Assembly: GCA_009923125.1 (NCBI GenBank)
Contig: RFUD01000068.1
Location: forward strand, 1 to 9,029
Source of the DNA: Planctomycetia bacterium
Lineage (GTDB): Bacteria > Planctomycetota > Planctomycetia > Pirellulales > UBA1268
Reading direction: 5' to 3'
Length of the DNA: 9,029 nucleotides
Position 1 is the first letter of the stretch. Every line of letters starts with the position of its first letter. The notes below the pieces were generated by a model. That model made no database searches, was not told the DNA's origin, and saw only the letters and a list, made by a program, of their open reading frames with translations. Shown here in pieces: positions 7,811 through 9,029 of the stretch. The position numbers were made by a program, and so were the translations under genes.

Positions 7811-7853
7811 CCGTGGCGGCAGGCGGACGAATCCCGTACGCTGAACGGGTCCT

Positions 7854-7857
7854 GGAG
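7854..7857 (+). promoter_or_regulatory. Ribosome binding site of the DUF3500 gene (GGAG)
   Basis: GGAG lies 8 bases before the ATG at 7866 and supports that start, which also places the twin-arginine motif at the very N-terminus. Confidence 0.5.
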
Positions 7858-7865
7858 ACTTCCCC

Positions 7866-8870
7866 ATGCTCGAGTCCTCCCGCCGCCTCACCCGACGGGG
7901 ACTTCTGGCCGCCGGCGCGGCCGCAGTCCCGTGCATCGCCCTGCCGCAGTCCCGCGTCGCCCGCGGCGACGCCCCCGCCGCCGGCGCCGAGACGCTCGCG
8001 GGCCGGCTCCACGCCTCGCTGACGCCCGCCCAGCGGGCCAAGGTCTGCTTCCCCTGGGACTTCCGCCATCCGAAGTTCGGCCTCTTGCGCACCCGCGTGG
8101 GCAACAACTGGAACGCCAGCGAGCCGTTCGTGAAGAGCGACTTCTTCACACCGGATCAGCAGCACCTCGTGCGGGAAATCTTCGAGAGCCTGATCGAGCC
8201 TGCATGGCACGAGCGGTTCGACAAACAGCTCGAAGACGACACGGGGGGCTTCGGCCACGAGCAATCGATCGCGCTGATCGGCGATCCGGGCAGCGGGAAG
8301 TTCCAATTCCTGCTCACCGGTCGCCACATGACGCTGCGGTGTGACGGCGACTCGGCCGACCACATGGCCTTCGGCGGCCCGATCTTCTACGGCCACGATG
8401 CGGGCGGCTTCAACGAGGAGCGGGGGCACGCCGGCAACGTGTTCTGGCCCCAGGCGGTCGCCGCCAACGGCGTGTACGCGATGCTCGACGGCCGTCAGCG
8501 GTCCCTCGCCCTCGTCGACGTCCTGCCGAAGGAGACGGCGATCGGGTTCCGTGACCCGGCCGCGGCGGCCGGCATCCCGGTCTCCGAACTCTCGTCCGAT
8601 CAACGTGCCGAACTGGAACGGGTGCTCGGCATCCTGCTCGAGCCCTACCGCACGGTCGATCGCGACGAGGTCCGCGGCTGCCTCGCGAAGCAGGGCGGCC
8701 TCGACCGCTGCCGACTCGCATTCTTCCGGCAGGGCGACATCGGCGACGACGGCGTGTGGGACAATTGGCGGCTCGAGGGACCGGCATTCGTATGGCACTT
8801 CCGCGGCGCGCCACACGTGCACGTGTGGGTCCACGTCGCCGACGTTCCGGACGTGCCGGTCAACGCGTGA
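7866..8870 (+). CDS. Tat-exported DUF3500 family protein
   Basis: The function is unknown. The 334-residue product opens with a twin-arginine signal: TRRGLLAAGAAAVPCIAL (about 9-26) has the RR pair followed by a hydrophobic stretch, with possible cleavage around 33-40, so it should be exported folded. The mature part matches what I know of DUF3500: IALIGDPGSGKFQFLLTGRHMTLRCDGD (split here as residues 135-146 and 147-162), then AFGGPIFYGH (168-177), and a C-terminal block WRLEGPAFVWHFRGAPHVH (301-319) followed by VWVHVADV. His154, His177, His311, His317, His319 and His323 are candidate metal ligands or catalytic residues, but this is inference. The GSGKF stretch is not a P-loop. It lies 55 bases after mutM and 17 bases before a FAD oxidoreductase gene on the same strand, so it may be co-transcribed with the latter. 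Family assignment is from memory of its motifs. Confidence 0.8.
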   Translation: MLESSRRLTRRGLLAAGAAAVPCIALPQSRVARGDAPAAGAETLAGRLHASLTPAQRAKVCFPWDFRHPKFGLLRTRVGNNWNASEPFVKSDFFTPDQQHLVREIFESLIEPAWHERFDKQLEDDTGGFGHEQSIALIGDPGSGKFQFLLTGRHMTLRCDGDSADHMAFGGPIFYGHDAGGFNEERGHAGNVFWPQAVAANGVYAMLDGRQRSLALVDVLPKETAIGFRDPAAAAGIPVSELSSDQRAELERVLGILLEPYRTVDRDEVRGCLAKQGGLDRCRLAFFRQGDIGDDGVWDNWRLEGPAFVWHFRGAPHVHVWVHVADVPDVPVNA

Positions 8871-8887
8871 TCCTGCCGGTGCCCCCC

Positions 8888-9029
8888 ATGGACGACTGCC
8901 TGATCGTCGGCGGCGGGGTGATCGGCCTGTCGATCGCCCGCGAACTTGCCGGCCGGGGCGTGCGGGTCCGTGTCGTGTCGCGGGAGGTGGGCCGGGCCAC
9001 GGCGTCGTGGGCCGCTGCGGGCATCTTCC
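8888..9029 (+). CDS. thiO: FAD-dependent amine oxidase, probably glycine oxidase ThiO, 3'-truncated
   Basis: Only the first 47 codons lie in the window. They read MDDCLIVGGGVIGLSIARE, a Rossmann dinucleotide-binding motif GxGxxG (residues 8-13) close to the N-terminus as in D-amino-acid-oxidase-family flavoenzymes, followed at about 38-47 by TASWAAAGIF. A SWAxAG motif after the first beta-alpha-beta unit is typical of ThiO, which oxidises glycine to the imine used in building the thiazole ring of thiamine. Another DAO-family member, such as a sarcosine oxidase-like enzyme, remains possible without the rest of the protein. The ATG at 8888 is preferred because the FAD motif follows within eight residues; an in-frame GTG at 8867, overlapping the stop of the DUF3500 gene (GTGA), is an alternative that adds seven residues. 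It is same-strand and closely spaced with that gene. Confidence 0.72.
   Translation, partial: MDDCLIVGGGVIGLSIARELAGRGVRVRVVSREVGRATASWAAAGIF

Noticed and set aside
7833..7849. Inverted repeat CCCGT-N7-ACGGG between mutM and the DUF3500 gene as a terminator or operator
   Set aside because: The arms are only 5 bases, there is no T tract, and such short repeats are common by chance at this GC content.
8280..8303. P-loop-like GDPGSGKF in the DUF3500 protein
   Set aside because: The Ser/Thr after Lys is Phe, there is no Walker B, and this stretch corresponds to a conserved block of the DUF3500 family ahead of GRHMTLR.

Overview
The window is a high-GC (roughly 70% by eye) bacterial chromosome segment and looks planctomycetal, probably from the Pirellulales side of the phylum. 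This is inferred from four things together: an mcsA-mcsB pair outside Firmicutes with no ctsR or clpC beside it, a Tat-exported DUF3500 protein, weak or absent Shine-Dalgarno sequences at several genes, and tryptophan genes scattered into small groups. No rRNA, tRNA, CRISPR array, insertion sequence or phage gene was seen. Apart from one broken ABC-transporter gene, the content is ordinary housekeeping.

Layout, left to right. The 3' part of coaD (coenzyme A synthesis, + strand) runs in from the left edge and meets mcsB head-on; a small inverted repeat lies between them. mcsA and mcsB (- strand, 4-base overlap) encode the zinc-binding activator and the protein-arginine kinase that mark proteins for ClpC-type proteolysis. 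A divergent spacer of about 220 bases holds a good extended -10 element for mcsA and leads rightwards into trpE (anthranilate synthase component I). The trpE stop overlaps by 4 bases the start of an ATP-binding-cassette gene of the ABC-2 exporter type. That gene's reading frame is broken after Walker A, and the stretch that should carry the Q-loop is too short, so it is called a pseudogene.

Facing it on the - strand is trpB-trpA (4-base overlap), encoding the two subunits of tryptophan synthase. Its promoter-like TACAAT lies in the 92-base divergent spacer before mutM, and an inverted repeat sits near the predicted transcription start. To the right, on the + strand, are mutM (oxidised-purine DNA glycosylase), a Tat-signal DUF3500 protein of unknown activity, and the first 47 codons of a FAD-dependent amine oxidase that is probably thiO (thiamine synthesis).

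Functionally, trpE and trpBA cover the first and last steps of tryptophan synthesis; trpG, trpD, trpF and trpC must lie elsewhere. McsAB is a proteostasis module. No clearly new multi-gene system is visible. The points most worth a second look are the decayed ABC ATPase between the two trp loci, the altered zinc ligands of McsA with the altered phosphoarginine-pocket motif of McsB, and the unassigned DUF3500 exported protein.
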